From: Rapana venosa | Taxonomy: Eukaryota > Mollusca > Gastropoda > Neogastropoda > Muricidae | Assembly (NCBI GenBank): GCA_028751875.1 | Contig: CM054134.1 | Location: forward strand, 65,211,700 to 65,275,699 | Reading direction: 5' to 3' | DNA: 64,000 bases | In this document: positions 55,669-64,000 of the stretch, one piece after another | Position numbering within the stretch: position 1 is the first letter of the stretch | How the letters are laid out: the number at the start of each line of letters is the position of its first letter | Translations under genes and position numbers: made by a program | Notes under the pieces: generated by a model | The model's input: the letters and a program-made list of their open reading frames with translations, nothing else | Told to the model about the DNA's origin: nothing | Database searches by the model: none

Positions 55669-55967
55669 TCCAGATCCAGATCCAGATGTGTTGACGTTGC
55701 ATTAACCTTTGATTATGTCTGCTTTTCTTGCTTCTGTTCTTTGGTGATTACATATTTCCAGATCAGTTGCAGTCATCATCTGCTACTTTGCTGTTGGGGC
55801 AGATGGTAGAGGTTGTAGTGGTGGATTAGTGTGTGTTTGTGACTCACTGGTGTGTGTGTGTGTGTGTGTGTGTGTTGTGTTTCGATTTGATTTAAAGTTT
55901 TCACAAATTCTGATTGTGTGTTTTAAAAAATTTAAAAGTTTATTCTTTTATATCAATGATAATACTA
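55669..55967. other. No gene seen; short repeats
   Basis: GATCCA tandem hexamers at about 55,669-55,687 and a TG tract at 55,851-55,875. Possible 3' UTR of the candidate small gene. Confidence 0.4.
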
Positions 55968-56221
55968 ATAGAATAAAGTCCTTCAGATGAGATTCCCTGT
56001 GCAAAATGCATGCAGAACATCTTTGCACACATTAAACCCTGTTCCGCTGTTTGAAAGAGTAGGCCATTGTGTGCAGGTGGGAACAGATGACAAAATTAAA
56101 AAAACCCCATACACATGCATACTTTTTTTTTTTAAAAAGGAAAAAAAAAACGCTTTGATTTGTTGCTTTACAAGATTCAGCGCTATATAAATTCCATACA
56201 TTATTATTATTATTATTATTA
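55968..56221 (+). mobile_element. SINE B, 5'-truncated, with full tail
   Basis: GCATGCAGAACATCTTTGCA, GAAAGAGTAGGCCATTGTGT and GGGAACAGATGACAAAATTA, then an A-rich linker and the shared tail CGCTTTGATTTGTTGCTTTA, CAAGATTCAGCGCTATATAA, ATTCCATACATTATTATT. The tRNA head is missing. Confidence 0.85.
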
Positions 56222-56529
56222 AGCACTTATGTGCGTTTTTACATCCAGTCCCAGTGTGTATTCGGTTTGGTAGATTCTGTCATCTGTTCCCACCGGCACA
56301 CAATGGCCTACTCTTACGAAAAGTGGAACAGGATTTAACGTGTGCGCAAGATGTTTTGTGTGCATTTGCACACAGGACCTCGGTTTATAGTCTCATCTGA
56401 AGGACTTTGGAGGAGAGTGGAGTCAACACTGATGTTAACTCCAGAGGAAAATATCCCCCTTGAACAGGAATCGAACCCGGGTTGTCAGATTGCGAGCGCA
56501 ATGTTCTGACCACTAGGCTATCCCGTCCC

Positions 56530-56530
<1 letters not shown>
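56222..56530 (-). mobile_element. SINE B, full head, tail-to-tail with the previous copy
   Basis: On the minus strand from 56,530: GGGGACGGGATAGCCTAGTG GTCAGAAC (A box), CCGGGTTCGATTCCTG (intact B box), GAGTTAACATCAGTG, GTAGGCCATTGTGTGCCGGT. It ends AAAAACGCACATAAGTGCTT without the ATT tail. This is the best-preserved head of the family. Confidence 0.9.
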
Positions 56531-56562
<32 letters not shown>

Positions 56563-57317
56563 ATGCGTGCGACATGTGTGTGAATTTTACTTTTACTCAG
56601 TTTTAGGCATAAATGTATACTTTCTATGGCAGAAAATGGGGATAGGAGGTTTTGTAGAGAGCTCAAATTGAGGGCACTGCTGTACTTTCTTTTCTCCCAA
56701 GAAATAAGTAGGATACTGAATAGTGAATACTTAAATTAGTGGATAGCTCATTAGCTGTCTTGAAGTCTTCAATGGCTGTGCAGTGATGCCTGCTGAAGTC
56801 TGAAGTTTATCTTTCTAAATAAGTTCTGTGGTTAGAATATCAGACCTGTGTGCTGGAGGATATGAATTGAGCTGTTCAGACTTAAGTGGATGGTGACCCA
56901 AGAATTAATATTACTATCATTAGTCCTGATTCTGTTTACTGGCTGAAGGTGTTTCAGATGAAATTACAAATTGAGGTCATACATGTAATATGTGAGTCAC
57001 TCTTACTCTTAGACTACATGTTAAAAACCCCTTTCATTTTTTGTAGAGGAAAAGACCGATCATGGCTAATGTCATATGATATTGATGACACTAGGTTGAT
57101 GAACATGATATAATCCAGCATGCTACCTGCTCATTGGTATAATATAAATTAAAACTTCTGCAAGTGCCAAGGCAAAACAGAACAGAAAAAAAATGTAGAT
57201 GTACTTATTTATATGAAATGGGGGATGTTCTTTTCTGTATCTGATCAGCTTTAAGGAGTCTCAGTGTTCTTTGGAAGAAAGCTCTCACAGACTGAGGTAT
57301 TCTTCTTCTTCTTCTTT
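56531..57317. other. (TG)n, then no gene seen
   Basis: A TG tract at 56,532-56,560 is followed by AT-rich sequence. The 75-codon frame at 56,886 has no recognised domain. Confidence 0.5.
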
Positions 57318-57595
57318 AATTTCAAAGATAATGGAATAAGCACTTGTGTGCTTTTTTACATCCAGTCCCCATGTGTATGCAGTTTTGTAAATTTTGTCAT
57401 CTGTTCTGTGTTCATTCGCACATGGGACCTCAGTTTATAGTTTCATCTAAAGACTTTTGGGGGGAAATCAGCTTGAGTAACTCCAGAGGAAAAATCCTCT
57501 TGGGAATGAATTCGAACCAGGTCAGCAGATCATGAGCGCAATGCGCATCTCTCTAACCATCACTCGGCATCAGGCTATCCTTTTCCTCCTATGTT
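57318..57595 (-). mobile_element. SINE B with internal deletion
   Basis: On the plus strand: AAAGATAATGGAATAAGCAC, CATCCAGTCCCCATGTGTAT, then a jump from CATCTGTTC to TGTGTTCATTCGCACATGGG, missing the GGCCTACTC block; then CAGTTTATAGTTTCATCTAA and GAATTCGAACCAGG (B box). Confidence 0.8.
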
Positions 57596-58019
57596 GGTCT
57601 TGTTAGCTTGGAGCAATCTTGAGAAAGTCCTAATGACTGTTGTAATGCCCTGATATTATGCAGTGTTAAAAGTTAAGCCATGTAAATGTTATGGTCTTGT
57701 ATGCAGCAGCCATAAATGATAATAAGTCTACATGCTTTTTAGTATAAAGAGTACAATCATTAACCAAGACTGCAACAGAGGAAATCCACTGTACAGTTAG
57801 CTTTGTTGACTTTTGTTTTTTAGATGTTGTGTTTCAGCTGAAAGTATACCTTCCCTGGTGGTTCAAGGAGTTCGCAGATGTGTAATCCAGCCTATGGCTA
57901 TTTTCTTGGAAGCCAGTCTAACACTGTTGTAACAGATCTGAGTCTATATTGTTAGTATGATAAGCTTACAAGTGGGACTGAAAGTATAGATCATCTGTCA
58001 TGTTTTCTCTATTAATTAC
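57596..58019. other. No gene seen
   Basis: AT-rich sequence without motif. Confidence 0.45.
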
Positions 58020-58895
58020 TGAAAAACACTAAGTTCTTCTCATAAAATTGTCTTGTCGCGACTGGACTATTGCAACTCCTGTTTTATCCGTATAAGTGAT
58101 GACCAGTTTACACGCCTGCAGCGAATTCAGAACTCTGCTGCCAGGCTCATCCTTGGAAAGAGCAAAAGGGACCATGTGACTCCCATGCTTAGGGAGCTTC
58201 ATTGGTTACCTGTAAGGGCACGCTGTCAGTACAAAGTTGCGGTTTTGGGCATACCGTCACTCTGAAGGCTCGCTTGCTCCATCTCTGTCAGCTGCCTTGA
58301 AATCACGCACCACAACTAAAAACCCTGCGGTCTTCGAATGATAACTACTTGTTGTACCCCATTACAACCTCAAAACCGCAGGTCGTAGATCTTTTGGTGT
58401 TGCTGCGCCCACGATCGGGAACTCCCCTGCCACCAGCCGTCGACATGCTCCCTTTATCCCAGTTTAAGTCTTCATTGAAGGCACATCTCTTTAATGTATT
58501 TCTTAGCTAGTTAATATATTGTGCTTGTCTTGACGGTCGCCGTTTGTCACACTGTAGGCTACTTCATGTGCATGCCTGCTGTTGGTTATGTTTTTTGTTT
58601 TTGTTTGTTTGTTAGTTATGTTATTGCTAGTGCCTTTTCTCTCGAGTGTACTTTTAAAATTGCCCTGCTAGTGTGTGCCCGACGCAAGTGTGTGCCTCTA
58701 CAGTGCGATAGGTATCTCTGGTAAATTTATTTGCGCTTTAGAAATGCTCATTATCATTGTTGTTGTTGTTGTTGTTGTTATTATGTGCTGTGTGTGCATG
58801 TGTATAGATGCGCATGGTATGAAAGCGCATTGAGTCATTGCTTTGAGAAATGTGCTATATAAATGCTATTCATTATTATTATTATTATTATTAAA
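58020..58895 (+). mobile_element. CR1-like LINE 3' end: ORF2 C-terminus, 3' UTR and tail
   Basis: The frame 58,053-58,265 reads SRLDYCNSCFIRISDDQFTR, LQRIQNSAARLILGKSKRDH and VTPMLRELHWLPVRARCQYK, the conserved C-terminal domain of CR1-type proteins. Shifted frames continue with LLVVPHYNLKTAGRRSFGVA (about 58,348-58,405). A 3' UTR of about 380 bp ends AAAGCGCATTGAGTCATTGC TTTGAGAAATGTGCTATATA AATGCTATTCATTATTATT. This end resembles the tails of SINE A and SINE B, so this family is a good candidate for their partner. RT and endonuclease are missing in this copy. Confidence 0.8.
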
Positions 58896-58964
58896 ATTAT
58901 GCATTCTTTGTGTGACATGATATAGGTATTGACATTTAGCAGGCTAAGAGGTGGCACTGAGAAA

Positions 58965-59150
58965 ATAATATATAATATTATATATATATTATATATAATA
59001 TAATATATATAAATATAAAGATTCTCTCTCGCTCTCTCTCTCTCCCCTCTCTCTTTCTCCTCTCTCTCTCCTTTTCTCTCTCTCTCCCTCTCTCCTCTCT
59101 CTCTCTCTCTCTCTCTCCCCTCTCTAATATATATATATATATATATAATT
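58965..59150. repeat. (AT)n - (CT)n - (AT)n compound microsatellite
   Basis: AT-rich 58,965-59,018, CT-rich 59,022-59,125, AT 59,126-59,148. Confidence 0.9.
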
Positions 59151-59433
59151 TTGTCTTGTAAGTGGTTAAGACTGTTTGACTTCAATCCCATCGGTCCATG
59201 AAGTCATGGGTTTGAATCTCTGTGGTGTCTGGTGTATTTTTTAAGGGTGTGGACTTTTACTATCTCCAGGTCAACTTTAAGTGGAGACCTGCCAGTGCTT
59301 GAATTCCCTTTGTGTAAGTATACACATGCAGATTCAGAGGAGATCAGTCATATCTTTAACAAATACAATTAGGGGATAATCTCAAGCAAATTTTGTATCT
59401 GTCTGTCTGTCTACCTGCCTGCCTAGTTATGTC

Positions 59434-59530
59434 ATTCATTCATTCATTCATTCATTCATTCATTCATTCATTCATTCATTCATTCATTCATTCATTCATT
59501 CATTTATTTATTTATTCATTCATTCATCAT
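59434..59530. repeat. (ATTC)n/(ATTT)n tetranucleotide repeat
   Basis: About 20 ATTC units with three ATTT units near 59,502-59,515. The frame reads Ser-Phe-Ile-His repeats. Confidence 0.95.
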
Positions 59531-60737
59531 TTGTTTAATCATTTCATTTTGAGAGTTGCCAGCCAGAACTGGCTGCTATGGTTTGAGGCAGTTTTGAGAA
59601 AAATGTTTTTGAAAGTTTAACATCACTGTCAGCTTTGTGCCTTTCTTGCTGATTTCTTCAGCCAGTGAGAATTATTTGGTAAAATATGTAAACCTTTCAT
59701 ATTTGAAAAAGTGGTGACGACATGGTTATTTTATTTTTGATAAACCCTTCCAGAGTGGGAGGTGGTCAATTCTGGCTGTCACTGAAAGAGCAGAACTGAA
59801 AGGAAAAGAGCCAGCCCTGATTGCCTTAGAACCTGTTATGGCCAGTTCTGGCTTTAGGGCTGTGGAGGGAATGTTAAATGAACTGTGCCTGCCTGAACTG
59901 ACCACCTTGCTATAAGCATGTTGGGCAAGCTGCTTATGCCTTGAACCTACCAGCTCACTTTTCAGCCCGCACTGCCTACATCAGGCTACATGGCTATGAT
60001 CAAATACAGAAAGGGCAATTTGACAGCTTTCTTTCTGAATGTGAACTGCGAGATGTGATTAAATCTTCTTGGTTAGCGTAGTTTTTGTAGTCTGACTCGC
60101 TGAATCGGTAAAGCCAGAGGTGGCTATTTCAAAACATTCAAACAAATTCATTCACAGAGAATACAGGAGATGAAGAATCAGTATTTATGAACCCTAAAAA
60201 GCATGTACAGATCTTCACATTTCTGAGTTTTGAAAGTGTGAGAAAGAAGGTTGACCTCTCTCTCTCTCTCTCTCTCTCTCTGTATGTTATGTGTGTGTGT
60301 GTGTGGTGTGTGTGAGTGAGTGAGTATATCTGTTTTTACATTAATGTTCAGGCCAGTTGGGGATTGTGTTTGTTTTTTTGGATTATCTTATATGCCTTGA
60401 CTTCATGTTTTGCTTTCAAGGTTTATCGTCTTATTGTTTTGTTTATTTGGATGATGTACTTGGTGTGATGCCACCAGGAGAGCTGGCTTAGATGGAAAAT
60501 GTGACAATCTCTTTTTGCATTTCGTTTCCTTCACTTGCCTTTTTACCTTGCCCACTGTATGTATTGCGGCCAAAGGCCAATGTACATTAAACCTGTTCAG
60601 AGTTCTCTCTTTTCCATTCCTTCTTTTACTCAATATCTCCTTTTCTCTTTTTTAACAATTTATATTTTGACATTTTTGGGTTTTTTTATTATTCGTTTTG
60701 CTTTTGTTATTGTTACTGTTTTGGTAAAGTATTTAAT
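59531..60737. other. No gene seen; two inverted GCCAG...CTGGC motifs
   Basis: AGCCAGAACTGGCT at 59,561 and GGCCAGTTCTGGCT at 59,840. A CT tract lies at about 60,257-60,282 followed by TG. No coding segment recognised. Confidence 0.5.
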
Positions 60738-61056
60738 AATAATAATAATAATGATAATAATAAAATAATAATAATAATAATGTATGGAATTTATTTAGCG
60801 CTGAATCTTGTAAAGCAACAAATCAAAGCGCTCAGATGACTTTTTTTTTAAATATCGAGGATAATGGAATAAGCACTCATGTGCTTTTTTACAATCAGTC
60901 CCCGTGTGTATGCGGTTTTGTAAATTTTGTCATCTGTTCCCACCGGCACACAATGGCCTACTCTTTCGAAAAGCAGAACAGGATTGAACGTGTGCGCAAG
61001 ATGTTCTGCATGCGTTCGCACACGGGGCCTCGGTTTATAGTCTCATCCGAAGGGTG
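60738..61056 (-). mobile_element. SINE B with full tail, head missing
   Basis: Plus strand: AAT trinucleotides, TGTATGGAATTTATTTAGCG, CTGAATCTTGTAAAGCAACA, AATCAAAGCGCTCAGATGAC (the shared tail reversed), T run, ATCGAGGATAATGGAATAAG, CACACAATGGCCTACTCTTT, GTTTATAGTCTCATCCGAAG. It proves that the tail belongs to SINE B and not only to SINE A. Confidence 0.9.
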
Positions 61057-61313
61057 TTTTTGTTTGTTTTTGGGGGGATTTTTTTGGGTTTTTTTTGGGT
61101 GGGTGGGAGGTTTTAATTAATCATTTTGTTGGCTTGATTGGTTTCCTTGTTTTGCTCCTGTGCCCCTAAGGAAACATTGTCACATGGTAATCAATTGATG
61201 GATAAAGGAGTTTATCTTTTCTTTTCTTACCAACACTATTCTAATTTTTTTTCTTTCTGTTCTTTACTTTTGAAGAAAAACAATTTTACAATTTTTAGTT
61301 TTACCTGTTTTAA

Positions 61314-61796
61314 CTCTCAGAGGATGGCTGTCCGCTATAGCGGATCGGTGTAAAGCCACGATTTCGGACGACTCGCCGCTATAGCGGATTTGCTTTTTGT
61401 AGATTTTTCATGTGGCGGCCGCATGATACTATGACTCGTGCAGCTCAACATAGCTTCGTTAGCCTGTCCAACGTCGAATGCAGTGCGTTGTCGGGTGATT
61501 CCGTGTGTTCCGAGCTCTTGTTTGCAGTTGTAGAGATAGCCGACATGCCCAGCATGTTTGCATAGTGTCAGAAGCAAATAAAAGGGGATCAGATTAGGTC
61601 TCCATGACCGGCTTTTTAAACAAAAGTGAGAGCTTCAATTTTATATATGTACAAACCCAGTATTTATACAAAAGGGTCAAAAAATTTCACTTTCTTACTA
61701 TGTGTTACGCATTTTTTATGATTTTTTTTTACTAACCATTACAAATGGGCTGTCTGTGGGGGAAAGCAAGGGAGAGAATTGGCCGTCCCGAGTGAG
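61314..61796. mobile_element. TTAA-flanked MITE-like element, 483 bp
   Basis: TTAA flanks both sides (61,310-61,313 and 61,797-61,800). The ends are imperfect inverted repeats: CTCTCAGAGGATGGC on the left and, reversed, CTCACTCGGGACGGC on the right (10 of 15 match). No transposase is encoded. TTAA duplication is typical of piggyBac-type transposons, so a non-autonomous piggyBac-like element is the most likely reading. It contains two palindromes, CCGCTATAGCGG, at 61,331 and 61,378. Confidence 0.5.
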
Positions 61797-61821
61797 TTAA
61801 TTATGAATATGTCAGTGAGAT

Positions 61822-61877
61822 TCTCTCTCTCTCTCTCCCCTCTCTCTCTCTCTCTTTTCTCTCTCTCTCTCTCTCCC
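61822..61877. repeat. (CT)n microsatellite
   Basis: CT dinucleotides with two interruptions. Confidence 0.9.
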
Positions 61878-62107
61878 ACACACAAAACATAATTTCCCTT
61901 TAAGTCTGCTTATATAACATTTGTTTTGTGTAATTTACTATTGTTGCTTTCCCTATAAAAAAAAAGTGCAATGAATTTGTTGATGTTTATGGTTTATTCT
62001 CCTTTATATTGTGGATTTTATTGTAGGGATTATTTGGTTGTCCCCCCCCCCCCCCCCCCCCCCTTTTTATTCTGCTTTATTTATTTCTTTCTATTTATTT
62101 TTTTATA

Positions 62108-62298
62108 CCGATGATAATGGAATAAGCACTCATGTGCTTTTTTACATCCAGTCCCCATGTGTATGCAGTTTTTGTAAATTCTGTCATCTGTTCCCACCGG
62201 CACACAATGGCCTACTCTTACGAAAAGCGGAACAGGATTTAACCTGTGTGCAAGATGTTCTGTGTGCACACGGGGCCTCGGTTTATAGTCTCATCCCC
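62108..62298 (-). mobile_element. SINE B, head missing
   Basis: Plus strand: CGATGATAATGGAATAAGCA, CATCCAGTCCCCATGTGTAT, CACACAATGGCCTACTCTTA and GGGGCCTCGGTTTATAGTCT. Preceded by a run of about 22 C at 62,042-62,063. Confidence 0.85.
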
Positions 62299-62484
62299 TT
62301 TGGTTTCTTTGCTGTTTGTATTTTTGTTTTGTGTGTCTGTGTGTTTTTTTTTTGTTTTGTTGTGTTTTTTTTTTTTTTTGATTTTTTGCGTTTTTTGGGG
62401 GGAGTGTGTGTGGATTTTTTCTTTTACTGTGTGAGTGCACGGGTATTAGGGTTATTTTATTATCATATGATGTGTCCCTAAGGG

Positions 62485-62545
62485 TGGGGGCTGAATGTAA
62501 AAAAGCACATGGATGCTTATTCATTATCCTCAAAATAAAATAATT
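62485..62545 (+). mobile_element. SINE B 3' end fragment
   Basis: TGAATGTAAAAAAGCACATG GATGCTTATTCATTATCCTC AAAATAAAATAA is the family's terminal segment, in inverted orientation to the copy at 62,108. Confidence 0.75.
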
Positions 62546-62599
62546 TGTCAAAAGAATTTTTCTCTCTCTCTCTCTCTCTCTTTCCCTCTTCTGGACTCG

Positions 62600-63452
62600 C
62601 AGAGAAATATTATGTTTGCAGATGATCTAGCGTTACTGTCAAGTTCGCCTTCTGGCTTACAAAACTAACTGAACTGTCTAAGTAAAGCATGCCCAAACCT
62701 CAAACTTTAAATCAATTCTGACAAAACAAAAGTAATGGTTTTTATGAAAGGGGGATATTTAGGAAGACATGAAAGATGGTATATTGGTGGAGAATAGCTG
62801 GAAGTGGTTAGTAACTATATGTATCTGGGGTTTAATTTTTCCATTATGAGTACATTCCGGAACACACAGCTCCTAGCAATCAGAGGTAAGCAAGCAACAG
62901 CAGATATTACATGAACTTTAAAACGAATTGATCAACAGTATGACCAAAACCATATTTTTCAAATTGTTTGATTCTATAGTACAGCCAACTCTTCTTTATG
63001 CCTCTGAAATATGGGGCTTGCTGCATCATACCAATAATCGCAGAATTTTGCATAACAACAATTTGACCGAAAAAGTACATCTGTATGCTTGTAAAAAGTT
63101 AATGAATGTCCCTGTTCGTACACCATCGGTCATGGTATACGGCGAGCTGGGGAGATACCCTCTCATTTTTAGTTGCTACATTAGGTCTCTGAAGTCTTGG
63201 TTCCGCGTAATAAAAATGGATAGATTCCACCTTCTACATCAAGCTTACCAACTGCTATGTAATCTGGACAATCAATGCAAAAATAATTGGGTATCAAAAG
63301 TAAGAACACTTCTGGAAACATTAGGTTTTAATTTTGTATGGTTAAACCAATGAGTAGAGAATGAGTCTATGTTCCTGTCTGCCTTTAAGGAAAGAGTGAT
63401 AGATAATGTAAGTCACCTCAGAGGCCATTGTGCCAAAAGTCAATTAAAAGTT
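62600..63452 (+). mobile_element. LINE RT fragment: catalytic block to C-terminus
   Basis: The frame opens IMFADDLALLSSSPSGLQN (62,605-62,665), then INSDKTKVMVF, NYMYLGFNFSIMSTFRNTQL. After a frameshift (about 62,928) a 141-codon stretch reads SMTKTIFFKLFDSIVQPTLL, YASEIWGLLHHTNNRRILHN, VMVYGELGRYPLIFSCYIRS and NNWVSKVRTLLETLGFNF. This is the palm, thumb and C-terminal region of a non-LTR RT found in many marine invertebrate LINEs; I do not assign a clade. It is truncated at the 5' side just before FADD and ends near a CT tract. Confidence 0.8.
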
Positions 63453-64000
63453 TGAGTTTGAGTTCTCTCTCTCTCTCTCATATCAAAACAATATTGCTTA
63501 TGATTGTTTGCCGGGAATTATTAGTTGTGGTTACTAATGATAGTCCCTTCTCAGGGCAAGGGCTGGATAAAAAAAGTATGTTAATACTTATTTGTAACCC
63601 TTTTGGAATAAACATTTTCTCTCTCTCTCTCTTTCTATCTCTCCCTCCCTCCCTCCCTCTCTCTCTCTCTCCCTCTGTGTTTGTATGTATGTGTATGTGT
63701 GCGTGCATGCTCATCACTCTCTCATTTAACTCCAATTTTTAAACGTCATGACTAATTCCTTCAGAGCCTGCCTCCTCCCCCAAAACGCTTCATTCAAATT
63801 AGAGTATAAAAAACATATTCTGGTTATCCCAAAAGAATACATGCAGTTAGTCATTTTCAAAGACGTTGATGTAGGAGAAGGCCAGATTGTCCAAAGGGCT
63901 TGTTGTTGCTGTGATTAAATTTACATCTCCTGATAACCCCTGAGTTATACAATTCTAACCTTTTTGGTTTGGGGTAAGGTAGGGAGGACTGATTAGCTCT
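63453..64000. other. CT microsatellites, then no gene seen
   Basis: CT tracts at about 63,460-63,478 and 63,618-63,676. The remainder to the window end is unassigned. Confidence 0.5.

Overview
This is a eukaryotic nuclear window that is almost entirely repeats. No complete conventional host gene can be read. The mix of non-LTR retrotransposons (RTE-like, CR1/L2-like, I/Nimb-like with RNase H, L1/Tx1-like), several tRNA-headed SINE families and very dense microsatellites fits a lophotrochozoan animal, most likely a gastropod mollusc. That placement is an inference from repeat style, since no taxonomic marker gene is present.

Layout. 1-5.3 kb: low complexity, a 35-bp minisatellite and two LINE 3' ends. 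5.3-8 kb: SINEs. 8.0-12.04 kb: a nested stack in which a 3.1-kb RTE-like LINE (minus) sits inside the C-terminal coding end of another LINE (plus), bounded by a perfect 12-bp target-site duplication (TSD), and a SINE splits the same host LINE again. 13.4-14.7 kb: two possible host-gene exons. 14.8-19.5 kb: a 5'-truncated LINE and a nearly intact CR1-like LINE. 20.7-28 kb: a SINE, then a LINE with an L1-style ORF1, fused to two oppositely oriented RTE-like copies. 29.5-35.7 kb: SINEs and a three-level nest of LINEs with two perfect TSDs, then a SINE whose head joins a tRNA-like half to a 5S rRNA-like segment.

35.6-54 kb looks like an assembly problem. A 1,989-bp block at 35,631-37,619 recurs at 51,990-53,978 without a single difference found by eye, including a run of 20 T. 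The 14.4 kb between the copies looks like unpolished long-read sequence: indel-ridden SINEs and RT, a 1-kb TG-rich tract, a C-rich block and 3.5 kb of almost pure purine. 54-64 kb: SINEs, CR1-like 3' ends, a candidate small two-exon gene, a TTAA-flanked MITE-like element and a LINE RT fragment.

How the parts relate. Two SINE families (called A and B here) have different tRNA heads but the same 3' tail of about 60 nt ending in (ATT)n. The CR1-like LINE end at 58.0-58.9 kb carries a similar tail, so it or a relative is the likely source of their reverse transcriptase. SINE C carries the tRNA/5S chimeric head. SINE D is a fourth family with two copies.
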